DNA of 22,676 nucleotides, taken from Reticulitermes lucifugus (taxonomy: Eukaryota; Arthropoda; Insecta; Blattodea; Rhinotermitidae). Each line of letters begins with the position of its first letter. Position 1 is the first letter of the stretch. The position numbers were made by a program, and so were the translations under genes. The stretch is from the NCBI GenBank assembly GCA_026260175.1, contig JAKCWW010001191.1, positions 1 through 22,676 on the forward strand, read 5' to 3'. This document shows, one piece after another, positions 9,212 through 19,431 of this stretch. The notes beneath the pieces were generated by a model. The model was not told where the DNA came from. It ran no database searches and saw only the letters and a list, made by a program, of their open reading frames with translations.

Positions 9212-9523
9212 TCATTCTGTAGTCTGTCTTACGACAGGTCCGTAGCCTCTTGCAAAGCGAGTTCTCCACAGGGTGCTATCTAGTGCTTCCTCTTTCAATT
9301 TACAGTATCTTCTCTTTTCCTTAAGGTCATCCATTAGCTGCTTACGCCTTCTTCCTCGTCTTCCCGTCATTTATATCCTTCCTTCTAACTTTTCTTCAAT
9401 CACTTGTTTTAGAGGGCAGTTTCTGCGCAAGATGTGACCACTCTAGTTAGCCTTTCTTCTTTTTATTGTATGTAGGATATTCCTCTCCTCCTTGACTCTG
9501 TGTAATACTTCTGTGTCTTCCAT
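9212..9523 (-). pseudogene. LINE ORF2 C-terminal fragment (HILRRNC type) with two in-frame stops
   Basis: The - strand frame starting at 9523 reads MEDTEVLHRVKEERNILHTI, then KRRKAN, a TAG stop where the family has tryptophan, SGHILRRNCPLKQVIEEKLE, GRI, a TAA stop, MTGRRGRRRKQLMDDLKEKR and a tail ending FARGYGPVVRQTTE at a natural TGA (9214-9212). This is the well-conserved tail of an arthropod non-LTR retrotransposon reverse-transcriptase ORF. Apart from two point-mutation stops the frame is undisturbed across about 100 codons, so the copy is younger than the one at 3046. The polymerase domain is missing through 5' truncation. Not functional. Confidence 0.8.
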
Positions 9524-9627
9524 ATATGTTCTATTTAAAGATCACATACATATTCCAGTTTCAGTGCAGATAAACTACGCACTGATGAGAGCGCAGCAAA
9601 GTTATTTACTGCTGTGTCTAAAACAAG

Positions 9628-9662
<35 letters not shown>

Positions 9663-9705
9663 ATTATTATTATTATTATTATGCTACTGCTGCTGTTGCT
9701 ACTAC
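9628..9705. repeat. Compound trinucleotide microsatellite (TAC)11-(TTA)7-(GCT)n
   Basis: Eleven perfect TAC units (9628-9660) join a perfect TTA/TAT run (9661-9682), then imperfect CTG/GCT units with interruptions. The run creates two misleading open frames on + (poly-Leu/Ile at 9492-9752 and poly-Thr/Tyr at 9614-9796). Three different triplet motifs abut without unique sequence between them. Confidence 0.95.
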
Positions 9706-11262
9706 ATTTCCAAGAATTACCATTACCCAATATTTTTTTGTCGCGGACTTAACTCGTACTTCGAATTGGCTATCCTGGAACAGTTTCCTTAAGTGACTCA
9801 TTTTATAAGAAAAGAGAGGCCTTTTGTAGGTTCGTATCCTTTTGTCTATTCCATCTTAACAACTTCATAACCAAGTAACACTTTTTAATTATACTTAATT
9901 ATACCCACATTTATATTGAATTCTATGTCTTTTGAGAAGACAGAAGAGGAAAAGAATTTTCAACTCATGTAGGTTTTCAGGCTTACACGGCGGGTGTTGT
10001 GCGTGTGATAGTCCTCTGGGATACTACGTTGTTCAAGGGTGATAAGTTGATACCTACTCTTCGGAGAAATGTACTGCCTCTATATTCATGGATAATTTCA
10101 CACCGATACTGCATATCAGGTGGATATTTCAGTATCCACCTCAAGCCAATTCAGTCATACTGAAAATGGAAGCAACACGTTATTTCGAAACACTGGAATC
10201 GACTTATTACCTGCACGATGTAATAAATCAGAAGACCGCCATTTGATAACTTATAACTTGTTTCGTCTACTGATAATTATTATATGAAACAACACAATAT
10301 CATTTTAAAGGCCAAGCACACTTAGACTCACACGTCGTAAACCCTGTTGAATTTCCTGATGGCGCCACAAATTCACGACAATTCATGCTGGCAAAGTGAA
10401 ACATTAAAACCATAAGTACGACGGTCACAGTTGCAGATGTTTTATGAATAATTTGAATCTTTATTTGTCACGGGGTTCGATGTACATGTGGAAGACGCTG
10501 CCCTGAGACTTTCTGTCTCACTCAGGCTGTTTAAAAATAGAACGTGTAACGTAAACTGGAATGAAAAGAATTTTTGTGCACAAGATCTCGTGGCCCGAAT
10601 TTTCTGCTGTTGCCATGGGAGCAACACTGATTTATGCAATACTGATTTTGTGTTGTTCAGTTTCGCACGAGAGGATTCTCTTTCTTCGATATATTGACGT
10701 CATCCATTTGACATAAGTCTCTTAGCCCTTCAATAGAACGGACCCAGCAGCAGGCCTTACCCCCCTCTTTCCGTTCCAGTAACTACTGCACATCAAGAAA
10801 AGTTCAAAATCTTTGACAATTTTGAAGGAAAGTCCACGACGTATTTTGAAAGTTTGTAGCCTATAGTCATACCACTTTCTTCGAAACGTCGTTCGTTAGC
10901 TGTGCTGTACGCTTGTCGACTGTCAGTTGAAATCTGTATTGTAAAAAAGTTTAACAATTTTATGTCACGACAGGTCCCCTCCTCGACAATTTAGAGACTC
11001 AGTTTTGGGCTGTGGGCTGTGCTGGAGTCATTAAAGGTGGAGGTCTAGAAGGTCATGCTATGGGTCCAATACGTAAAGCAAACATGTCAACCGAACAGGA
11101 CTGAAACGCTCGCCCATCTGTATTCATGTACTGGGAAGAGTGTTCGTGTTCCTAAGGATATTCTGTTGGAATTAGAGCTTGGGGTGATCGTGAACAGTGT
11201 GCATTAGAAAATATTTGCGCCTAAGAGGAAGCAGGCAATAGAAAATCGCATAATGAGTAAAG
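9706..11262. other. No gene recognised; one short hairpin
   Basis: AGGTGGATA (10118-10126) and TATCCACCT (10133-10141) form a perfect nine-pair hairpin with a six-base loop. Overlapping open frames on both strands at 10442-10697 (65 and 69 codons) are mutual shadows with no recognisable product. The surroundings feel like old repeat sequence but I cannot name a family. Confidence 0.35.
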
Positions 11263-11395
11263 GTAAATTTCTCCCTAGAACAGGCCATGAAGGCCCAGAG
11301 GGGAGTATAGGTATACCTCTACTCTTTCTTTAACCCTGGCACTAGATGAGGGTGGGTGGTCAACTCCACAACATTTAATCTTACTGCTTTCGCCG
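11263..11395 (-). mobile_element. Partial SINE, same family as 17361-17622
   Basis: Starts TAAATTTCTCCCTAG (TAAAGTTATTCTTG in the better copy), then shares GCCATGAAGGCCC (GCTATGAAGGCCC), AGGGGA(A/G)TA, a CTCTAC / TTAAC block, CTAGATGAG (GAGATGAG) and the GGTCAAC / GTCAACG block. The match fades after about 11395, so only the 3' half of the family in its own (-) orientation is kept. The tRNA-like head is missing. Confidence 0.6.
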
Positions 11396-11548
11396 GTAGC
11401 ATTGCTAAAGGACAAAGACTGGCCACGTTAATGTGCCTACACCGCTCGAATATAAATCAATTGAGATGGGATGCATCCTTGTAGACTTTAGAACTACTAA
11501 CCTTTTTCAGGCCCCCCCATAAAACGATCCCAGATGGGTTACATTGGA

Positions 11549-11564
11549 TTGGAATTTTTCATTT
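11549..11564 (+). repeat. 16-bp exact repeat shared with the SINE at 11755-11770
   Basis: TTGGAATTTTTCATTT occurs here and again at 11755-11770, inside the SINE body, 206 bp downstream and in the same orientation. The preceding bases are loosely similar (GATGG..). The simplest reading is that about 11500-11610 holds an older, decayed copy of the same SINE family. Confidence 0.4.
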
Positions 11565-11665
11565 CACGAAAGTTAACCTGTCTCCTGTGAAAGATCTTCA
11601 GATAGACCAAAGCACTGCAAGCGGCGTTCCTTATTTTCATGGAAGAGAAACATTCAGTTTGCCCC

Positions 11666-11939
11666 TTATAAATGTGGCGGCACGCGGTGGCGCAGTTTGT
11701 TGAGGTACTGCACTATAAGCTGGAAGGTCGCGGGTTTGATTTCCGATGGTGTTATTGGAATTTTTCATTTACATACTCATTCCGGCCGCACTGTGGTCCT
11801 GGAGTCTACTCAACCTCTAACAGAAATGAGGACCAGGAATATTTCCTAGGCGTAAAGGCGGCCCATGCGTAGGGCTAACAACCTTACCGCTTTTATGTGC
11901 TGATTGTCTTTAAAACTGGGGTTGCTTTATTTTATAAAT
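11666..11939 (+). mobile_element. tRNA-derived SINE (second family), with likely target-site duplication
   Basis: Box A-like TGGCGCAGTTTG (11688-11699) and a worn box B, GGTTTGATTTC (11733-11743), lie with tRNA-like spacing. They are followed by a body with GGCCGCACTGTGG, AACAGAAATGAGGACCAGG, TTCCTAGGCG.AAAGGCGGCC and a pyrimidine-rich end. TTATAAAT flanks it at 11666-11673 and 11932-11939, compatible with a target-site duplication. The 66-codon frame at 11672-11872 is an accident of the SINE. Box B has lost the invariant C of GGTTC, so transcription is doubtful. Confidence 0.65.
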
Positions 11940-13175
11940 ATTTGCTGTGCCGTCCTAAAATCCTTTGAAAATTCTGGGATGTTTCGCCATATCGACTAGT
12001 AAGTAATAACCGTCATTTCGAAAGATCGTAGTACCTTTCCCTCCAGAAGTCCTGAATCTTTGGTAGCACCTCTGTCACAAAATGAAAAGTCGTTTAGGTC
12101 ACTTGGTTTTAAATCTGTTAAATTTTTGTTATTTTTTGTTTATTAATTTTTATACACTTGCAGCTCATTTAACTACGCTGACGGTAAATCAGAGCGTATA
12201 AAACTGAATACCTGGACGATAGTCAATAATGAGTGGAATACGATGTTCACTGAGCCTAACTGAACGTACTATACTAGCATATGTCTGGAAGGACCGAGGA
12301 AAATTGCGAAAACCTCAGGATACTCAGATACTCTGTGATACGAACAGCTTGTGTTCCCAATACATGTCATGAGCATCAGACCTGTAGCAGTCTTGCTTAG
12401 ATACTTTTAAGTTTTCTGGTACTTAAACTCGTGTGTAGTGTACGGTTTACTGGTTTGTTTGTTTGTGTTTGTGTATATGTGCGTATCCGTAAATCCTTAC
12501 AATGATAGCTCGCATCTGTATATTTACATTTGTCAAATTACATGTAACTTTCCTGGAGACCGCGCGTTGTTTGTCTTCCCCACAGTTCTTATGGTCTGCA
12601 AACACCAACCGAATTACAGAGCCGACTGATGACAAGACTTAAACCGACTTACAGTAATCTTTACCTTAAGGAAGCCTAAACAACGAGCAGCACGAATAGA
12701 CTAATGAAAAAGAAATAATGAAAGTGTTGACAATAGGCTAAACTCTGCATTATTTAACTACAGAGTAACTTACAAAAGGAAGGAAAGGAGTAAGGATGTA
12801 ACGAATAGAAGAAAACTAGAGCAACTGTGATCAAAGCAAAGTTACAGCGACGTGGAATTTTCAAAGAAAGAAATAAAGAAAATAAAAGCGTATGAAGAGC
12901 CGAAGATAAAAAAGAAGATTAAAGAGCGAACGTAAGGCTGTAACTTCATTCTGATATCTTTCACGCTGTATATGAAGACTGTTTCATTTATTTTCCTACA
13001 TTTAGTAGCCAACTTTACTTCTACAAAGAACAGTTTGTGTTTATGATATCACCATGATCTGTGGTGCGTGTGGCTGTGTGTCCTTATATAAATTATAGAT
13101 CCATTTTGACCGATATTCAGAAAACCTGTTATGTGCGGTATATTGCCAAGAGGTTACCACAGCCTCACACTACTT
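11940..13175. other. No gene recognised
   Basis: AT-rich sequence. The opposed frames at 12438-12635 shadow each other. A purine-rich block at about 12770-12930 has no coding or repeat signature that I can identify. Confidence 0.4.
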
Positions 13176-13301
13176 AATTTTCTGTGTTTGTAAAACTAAC
13201 ATGTACGAATTCTGTTTTTGTGTTCGGGTGGCCTGAGGATGACCTTATAATTTGACGAAATATGTAGCCAAATATTTGTGTAATATAGCACAATAAAATT
13301 A
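13176..13301 (+). mobile_element. Degenerate hammerhead-like core in a weak inverted repeat
   Basis: On +: stem I UGGC (13229-13232), core CUGAGGA (13233-13239), a disordered stem II segment (13241-13256), GAA (13257-13259), AUAUGU (13260-13265), A17 (13266), stem I' GCCA (13267-13270). The core positions fit, but stem II has only scattered pairs. Outside it, TAATTTTCTGTG (about 13176-13190) weakly mirrors CACAATAAAATTA (13289-13301). I read it as an old relative of the other three motifs. Taken alone it would not be convincing. Confidence 0.35.
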
Positions 13302-14146
13302 GTTGCGTCGATGGCATAATTAAACTATTTTGAAAATTGTGCAACGCAACGGAATGTCTAAGATAAAAATTATTCTACTCAGAATGCTAAGTTTTCAATG
13401 CTAGGGCAGTATTAGACACCTAATCACAAGCCCTTGCTTGTATGACTCCTGTTGTGTGTTTACCCATAGTTCTGATTCCGGCTGTGTTCGCGTGTTCAAC
13501 ACGGCCGTGCGGTCTATGCCACTAATGCATGCGGTGGTAAAAGGAAGAACAGAAAGTAGAGATGTCGCATAATTAATGGAATGACACAACCAGCATACCA
13601 CTGGCAGCTTACCCTTTTAATTGATTAACAAAGCTGTGTTGGCAACGGCTTCACCCCGCAGTGAAGTCACAATAGAGCTTTCCTCTTCGCTTTTCCTTGC
13701 TTCTCCATCCATTCTATCCAACACAGAAGTCGGTAGCATTTCATTCAAATAATTATTTGTTCCCTTATGTTCGTATTTTAAAAGTCTAACGTTTTTATTA
13801 CGATTTAAACATTTAAGTTTATGGTTGTGCTGTTTGTGTAGTTCCTAAAACAGACGGCGTTCATATTTGTATTTTTTCGTCCTGGAAATTAGCTATGCAG
13901 ATTTTGGAAAATTAACGGTCCTCTTTGGTATAAGGTCAGGTAGTCTTCTAGATATATGTGCTGAATTTCGGTGAAATATTCTGGCTTCATGTTAAAGTTC
14001 TGTCCTAAATATGCAGAACCTCTCTGTGAAATTTTGGCACGTACTTATCAAATTGCACAGTTAATAAATATCCAGAATTCCGCGATATTTCTGACCGCTA
14101 CCACAGCGTAAATCTCAAATCTAATCAGTAATCTTGTTTCTTCCAT
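13302..14146. other. No gene recognised
   Basis: AT-rich sequence. CTGTGTTGG near 13632 and CCAACACAG near 13718 are inverted nine-mers, probably by chance. The 66-codon frame on - (13401-13601) is not recognised. Confidence 0.4.
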
Positions 14147-14429
14147 AAAACCTGCTATTTTTTTCCTGTGGCTCAACAGCCCCTAGGGGGCCTAGGCCTC
14201 CTCATTTTTCGAGGCTTTGTGATCACACTTTAGACACACCACACTAGGTAGGACTCCTCTGGACGAGTGACCAGCTCGTCGCAGAGACCTCTACCTGACA
14301 ACACACAACACTCACAAGAAACAGACATCCATGCCCCCGACGGGATTCGAACCCACACTCCCAGTAAGCGATCGGCCGTAAACCCACGCCTTAGACCGCG
14401 TGGCCATTGGGATCGGCAAAACCTGCTAT
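14147..14429 (-). mobile_element. tRNA-derived SINE with perfect 12-bp target-site duplication
   Basis: AAAACCTGCTAT occurs exactly at 14147-14158 and 14418-14429, bracketing 259 bp. On the - strand the element opens with a tRNA-like head: TGGCCACGCGG (14406-14396) followed by TCTAAGGCG, and a perfect box B, GGTTCGAATCCC (14353-14342). This resembles a leucine-type tRNA (TGGCCGAGCGGTCTAAGGCG), with box A slightly altered. A non-tRNA body follows and ends in an A-run (T7 on +, 14158-14164) against the duplication. The A-tail and target-site duplication are signatures of LINE-mediated retroposition. The unbroken duplication implies a relatively recent insertion. It is distinct from the other SINE families here. 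Confidence 0.85.
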
Positions 14430-16091
14430 AGTAGGATAAAAAGCCTTATAATAGGCTACAACAGCCTTATAATATGGCAAAACAGCCTCGCTCTATATCC
14501 ATATCACTTCATGAATAACACTGTCCTTTCTGTGCCACTTAACCTCCATAGCTGGCAGATTAAGAATTTCCTGTCCATATCCACGCGTTAAAAGCTTACT
14601 TGGTGATTAAACTTCCTCAAAATTTCCATTGCGTTTCTTACACATCCGTCAAACAGCCAAATATTCCGAGCTTATAGCCTTTGTTGATTCGAATTACTGT
14701 TATGTTATCTGTAGTGTAAATACACAGTTTCAATTAAAAAGAAATTAATACGATTTCATTTGAAAGATCGGGCAAGGAAACAATTTCGACATATTGACAG
14801 GTAATTTTTAATATGCGGGTCATGAAAACTGAATAAAAAGTATCTGTGAAACAAAATTATGAGAGCATCGTATGGGTTCGTACGTGGTGTAGATTGAAAA
14901 CGTTCAAATGGTACAGAATATTTTATTCTAGCAAACCAAAAGTCATTATGAATTATCTTGTTATTTACAACGTAATGAAAGAAAGTGATTAAAAGTTTAA
15001 AATTCATGGTACTGAAGCTAGTGATTATGGCAAGAACTCTGATAATGAAATATCTAGGTTTCAAGACATGGATGGATATTTCAATACTGGTATCTGTAGA
15101 TGTAGTTGGTAGATGGAGTGACTGGTTATTAAATAATAATTTTTGTAAAACTTAATACGAAGGATGCGTACTACCAACAACTCGATGTTAGCGGAAGGAG
15201 TCTTCTGTAAAATTTGACTCAACAAATAAATATGAATTAAAATTTTATACGCCACAGGTAAGTGTGATTGCTTGTTTAACCGAAAAGGGAGTGTCGCAAG
15301 TGTCGCTGCCGCCTCACACGTTTTCCTGCCATTAAGATAATTTGTTCAGGTGAAGTAGAAACTTAAAAATTAAAAACTGAGTGGATTTTCTTTCGCTGTC
15401 ATATTCTTTCTGAACCAACATTTTCGGCAACGTCCTTTTTGCAGCCGGGACAGTTTGTGTAAACTTTCCACGCAATTGTATTCGCGAAGTTTCTGTCTGG
15501 TCCTTCCCACGTGTTCGTGTCATGCCGTTGGCTCCACTTCTGCTCAGAACAAAGTCACCAGAAGACCCGCAATACCTATGGTAGTAAATTCAAACCAACT
15601 CATTTAGTAAATAAGTGTTGCTTTTCCTGGATGTCTGACTCTCTTCTTCTGCTTCGCTTTCATCGTCTCTCTCCTGGCAACGTTCCGTCCATCTTCATAT
15701 CACTAGTGAGAGCAAAATCTGGGATAAGTCCTCCCTTACAGTGTCTTCCTCACCGTTCTTCTCTCAAGAGCTCAGGTTTAATGTAAAGCTTCGATTGAGA
15801 TTGTCACATTGGAGTTGAGAAGCAGTTCTTCTTAAGCAACTTCTTAAACAGTTAAGACAGATTTCTGACTTTTAAGTGTTTGGAAATATTTTCCACTTTT
15901 TACACCTAGGCCCTACACAACATAGAAAACTGTCGTTGAATTTAACTAGCCTGAGAGACACGTGAATTCTTATCCATATTATAAACAATAATAAAGATGT
16001 GATAAAGACTACTGTTTATGAACTTTCTTGTTATACAATTGCATCCGGAGTCCTCATATTTCCTGTCTCAAGTGTCAAAATATTATCTTCA
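14430..16091. other. No gene recognised
   Basis: Contains short open frames on both strands (for example 14756-15064, 102 codons on -, and 15511-15786, 91 codons on +). Their peptides show no domain, signal peptide or repeat that I recognise. The base composition shifts from AT-rich (14600-15300) to more mixed (15300-15780). Confidence 0.35.
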
Positions 16092-16205
16092 ACAGGCCAG
16101 TCCGTGTGAGATTTGTGGTGGGCAAAGTTTCTTCTCCGAGTACTTCGGTTTCCCGTTCTCAGTGTCATTCCTCCAATGCTCCAAGCTCATTCTTTCATCT
16201 ACCAC
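16092..16205 (+). mobile_element. 5'-truncated SINE fragment (CGICGGQSGTG family)
   Basis: CAGTCCGTGTGAGATTTGTG, then GTGGGCAAAGT, CTCCGAGTACTTCGGTTTCC and TCATTCCTCCAATGCTCC follow the body of the SINE at 7046-7349. The tRNA-like head (boxes A and B) is absent, and a short internal segment (GGCACTGGGACAGG in copy 1) is deleted. The 131-codon frame at 16018-16413, the longest in the window, runs through this fragment and is not a gene on that evidence. Confidence 0.7.
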
Positions 16206-17360
16206 TGACGATATAATGTCTTATCAATTGACAGCGTCGTTAAATACACGTAAGGAAATATACACGGTGCCATATCACACAGGCCGAAGTTTTAAAGTAT
16301 CCGCCGTTGTTTTACAGCTTCGCAGATCTAATGTACTCAGACTTCAACAAGGTGAAAATCAGAGAACATTAGGTAAGACATTCTCGTGTATGTGGACCTG
16401 CACTAATTTATAATGTAAGAGTCTGAATAATCTAGTACAGTAAGCTGAGCAAATGATGTGGAGATTGAGTTTCATCGCGTTTTATTATTGCATTTATTTT
16501 GTTTACTGTGGCAAACATCAGACGCGAACATTCGCATAAGCCTACTGAGAATGCAAATGCGACAAGAATATCATAAATTTTTCTCTGCATTTACTTAATG
16601 CAGTTGGCACGGCTTTACAATTCATGTAATTTTGACAAGATTGCTATTTGGAATTATTGCCAAAGTGCCACAGAACTGCCTGCTTCTTACGTTAGCTGGT
16701 AGATATCGATAAACCAGCAATAAATCATCCTTCTGCTTGTTATTGTCTTCATCTCCATTTTATTTTCACACCCGCTTTTTGAAATGTAATTAATCACGGC
16801 AAAATGTTTTTTATTGAAGACCGTCTTATTTTGTCTTCACTTTATGTTGATGTTTTACACTCAGGTACTTTGAAACCTGAAAAGACTTTACACTTGCTTA
16901 TTTTTTAGTTTCATTCTTGATAGCATTTAGAGAAGCGGTAATTTAAATAAAGGAAACAAAAGAATTAGTGTAGTCTGATGATATAGGAAGATGAGCTGCT
17001 TGTTAATTTTCCTTTGTCCGCCCTTCTTATGTTTACTTGCGTGTCCCACATGATACCAATAACACGATGTTAGGTAAAGTACAGTGTTTTGTATATGAAT
17101 TACGTTATTTTTGTACTAATAGTTTAAGAGACTTTCCTGTCGGATAACTTTAGTCAGACTTGTCATAAAATCACTCAGAACAGTCGGATCACTTCTTTAA
17201 GCTAAGAGATACTATGAGAGAAGTCGTAGTAAAAATTAATTATACACTAAGATTTGTCGGTGTTTGTGCAAACGTTGTGACAGTATTGTCGCCGGCATTG
17301 CAAGGTTTGACCTTAACTGTCCGTGACTTTGCCCTCTTCCTTCTCGAAATAAGGGACACG
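16206..17360. other. No gene recognised
   Basis: AT-rich, with no recognised repeats or RNA genes. Confidence 0.4.
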
Positions 17361-17622
17361 TAAAGTTATTCTTGTCCAAGCTATGAAGGCCCGTAAGGGG
17401 AATAGGGTATTACTCCACTCGTTGTTAAACTCGTTACTACATGGAGATGAGAGTCAACGTCACGCCCCGGCCGCTATATCTCCGGGAAAGAACCCCGGTG
17501 CCCATTGAGTAAGAGACTGGGTAGGTCACAATGCCGGTGTGGACGTTGTCAAGAAGAGAGAAAAGTCTATTTCCCATGGCGGGATTCAAACCCCTCGTAG
17601 TCCCGCTGGTAGCCTAATAAAT
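17361..17622 (-). mobile_element. SINE (third family), best copy, 5'-truncated
   Basis: On the - strand a tRNA-like box B, GGTTTGAATCCC (17592-17581), one change from GGTTCGAATCC, lies downstream of GGCTACCAGCGG. Box A is not found upstream, so the copy lost its start. The body includes CCGGGGTTCTTTCCCGGAG, GGCCGGGGCGTGACG and CTTACGGGCCTTCATAGC. Partial copies lie at 4371-4545 and 11263-11395, which makes this a dispersed family. It ends about 60 bp before the LINE tail at 17686. Confidence 0.65.
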
Positions 17623-17685
17623 CCCTATAATGAAGTAACTTCATGGAACTGTTAGTCGTCAGTTGGTCAAAAAAGTCCTTGTCTT

Positions 17686-17955
17686 TCATAGAACACGAAG
17701 GTTTATTGCCGTTTTTAACAAACCCTCTTCTCTAACTCGTACCCTAAGTCTTAGGAAATTAGGCCAGACCCTGACACCCTCTTTCTTTAAAGTCCATTTT
17801 ACTCTTATCCTCTCATCTAGTTCGTCTAAAAGTTTCTCCTTCCCTACTCTTGCTACATGTTTCACCCAACCAAGTCTTCGTGATTTTATCACTGTAAAAA
17901 TATGGGGCGCGTTGGGGAGTAGATGTGCCGCTACAGACGTTCTTAATTTCGACAT
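17686..17955 (-). pseudogene. LINE ORF2 C-terminal fragment (IKSRRL type), uninterrupted but scrambled
   Basis: The - strand frame (89 codons, no stop) contains IKSRRLGWVKHVARVGKEK at residues 23-41, matching the family form IKSRRLRWAGHVARMG. It ends AINLRVL followed by TGA, matching the usual ORF end (MNLRV). The middle (residues 42-78, KLLDELDE..) does not follow the family and the distance between the blocks is short, so part of the tail was deleted or rearranged. Same general family as 3046-3335 but a separate insertion. The + strand frame at 17663-17962 is its shadow. Not a functional gene. Confidence 0.6.
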
Positions 17956-18235
17956 TATGTGAACTTAAAATTATTAGCATTTTATGGATCAGCGGTACTC
18001 GTTGCATGGGAGGCGGTCTGGTCTTCATAATCGGCGCAGACGTCATACGAAACAAAAAGAAATTTGCCGCCCTGTCCAGAAATGGTAACATAGCGTTCCA
18101 TCCAACAGCGTATCGCTTTACTGTATGATATTCCGGACTCCTTGTACATGCCGTCCTTAAGTATGCTATAGTTCACTGGAACAGCACACTACTAATATTT
18201 ACTTTCAGGTATCGGGGCTTGGATCTACCTGTAAG

Positions 18236-18547
18236 AAACTGAGACGTATATTTTTTATTTATTGAAGGGCCTCGCAGCAGATCCTACAGACGCACCGCGG
18301 CCTTGAAGGCTTATTGCACAACCCTATGAGGAAGATGATGAAGATGATGAGGTTTTTTTCTGCTTTTCCATTTTAATGGAGCACCGGTGGAATGAAATTG
18401 ACGGGGGAAAACCGAAGTACTCGGGGAAAAATCTGTCCCAGTGCCACTTTGTCCACCACAAATCCTACATGGACCTACCCGGGCCTCCGTGGTGAGGAGC
18501 CGACGTCTAACCGCCTGAACCATGTCACGGCCCCAAACTAAGACGTA
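18236..18547 (-). mobile_element. tRNA-derived SINE, box B deleted, 13-bp target-site duplication
   Basis: A full-length relative of the copy at 7046-7349 in opposite orientation. AAACTGAGACGTA (18236-18248) and AAACTAAGACGTA (18535-18547) form a 13-bp duplication with one mismatch; the element spans 18249-18534. Box A, TGGTTCAGGCG (18522-18512), is intact. Where copy 1 has CCCGGGTTCGATCCCGGGT this copy has a single CCCGGGT: 12 bp including nearly all of box B are gone, the outcome of deletion between two CCCGGGT direct repeats. A GATGAA/GATGAT simple repeat interrupts the body (about 18331-18351). The 70-codon - frame (18311-18523) is an artefact of the SINE. Confidence 0.85.
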
Positions 18548-18810
18548 AGTCTAGCGAGAGCGGACGTCACAGCCTAGCACGACATATGCACAGCTGATCC
18601 TACAGAGAAACGTGGTTCTTTGAATTCACTCCCAAGAGTAATGTGCGCAGAGTAGGGTTGAAATGTACAACTGTCTTCAAAACAGGGTGATCGAAAGTTT
18701 CAGAACGTGTCCTGAATAAAAAGTGGTAGCATTGAAAGAAAGAATATGGTGATAAAATACGTTACTGTCAGAATTTATGTACCGTGTATTATGTTGCGTG
18801 AAGAGATGTA

Positions 18811-18900
18811 GGCCGGTATAGTCTAGTCAGTGCAGTAACTGGCTCACAGACTGAATGCCTGCAATTTGGCTTCAGGCAGAGGTAGGGATATTTCGTCTGC
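18811..18900 (+). mobile_element. Probable tRNA-derived SINE head (fourth family)
   Basis: GGCCGGTATAGTCTAGTCAG starts the block. TAGTCTAGTCAG (18819-18830) fits a pol III box A with one extra base in the loop. About 38 bp on, GGCTTCAGGCAG (18868-18879) sits where box B would be but has lost most of the consensus. AGGCAGAGGTAGGGATATTT then looks like the SINE body. The end is undefined and no duplication was found. Confidence 0.4.
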
Positions 18901-19431
18901 GCCTTCGTACTGATATCTGTTCTGGCAAGAACACTACAGCAAACACATATCATGAGCATTTTCCCCGTGAATAAGTCGGTCGCGCCAAGCTGACTACTCA
19001 GCTGCACATAGTGAAGGGAATAAAAATGCGTGGACCTTTGCCTCCATTATCCCCTACTTCTTCATATAGTCGTGCCTAAATGTAAAGAGAGGTCTGCCAT
19101 TACCTTCCATGTGATTGCGTCCTGTTATTATTTAAGGTAGCTGTGTACAGTGCGGACGTTATCGATATCATCGAGTGAGAAGCAAGTGTTTCATTAACCA
19201 CTTAAAGCCTACCGGTTAGTATATATACAACAGGTTAAACACAAAATGCTCAACATTTTTACACACATTGTACTTATGGGTTTTATATGAATAACATAAC
19301 AGCCATTTTTTTTCGTACACGGCACTTCCGGTTTGGTCATGATCGTTGAAGCACACAATTTTTTTCTGTGAGGTAATATAGGAATATTTACGTGCAATGT
19401 AGAATCACTTTAGTATTCGACATGCCAAGCC
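18901..19431. other. No gene recognised
   Basis: May include the remainder of the preceding SINE. The - frames at 18789-19007 and 19209-19397 have no recognised product. Confidence 0.3.

Noticed and set aside
9492..9796. Open frames encoding poly-Leu/Ile and poly-Thr/Tyr
   Set aside because: Produced by the trinucleotide microsatellite.
12625..12650. CTGATGA heptamer
   Set aside because: No GAAA at a usable distance and no flanking stems.
14342..14406. Functional tRNA gene on -
   Set aside because: Box B is perfect, but box A is altered, the acceptor arms do not pair well, and the segment is the head of a SINE with target-site duplications.
15511..15786. 91-codon frame with serine/leucine-rich peptide
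   Set aside because: No motif, no supporting signals, and no more than expected for random sequence of this composition.
16018..16413. Longest open frame in the window (131 codons, +)
   Set aside because: It runs through a truncated SINE, has no recognisable domain, and an overlapping frame is also open. Length alone is within chance for this window.
17663..17962. 99-codon + strand frame
   Set aside because: It lies opposite the LINE tail on -, which carries the recognisable IKSRRL and NLRVL motifs.
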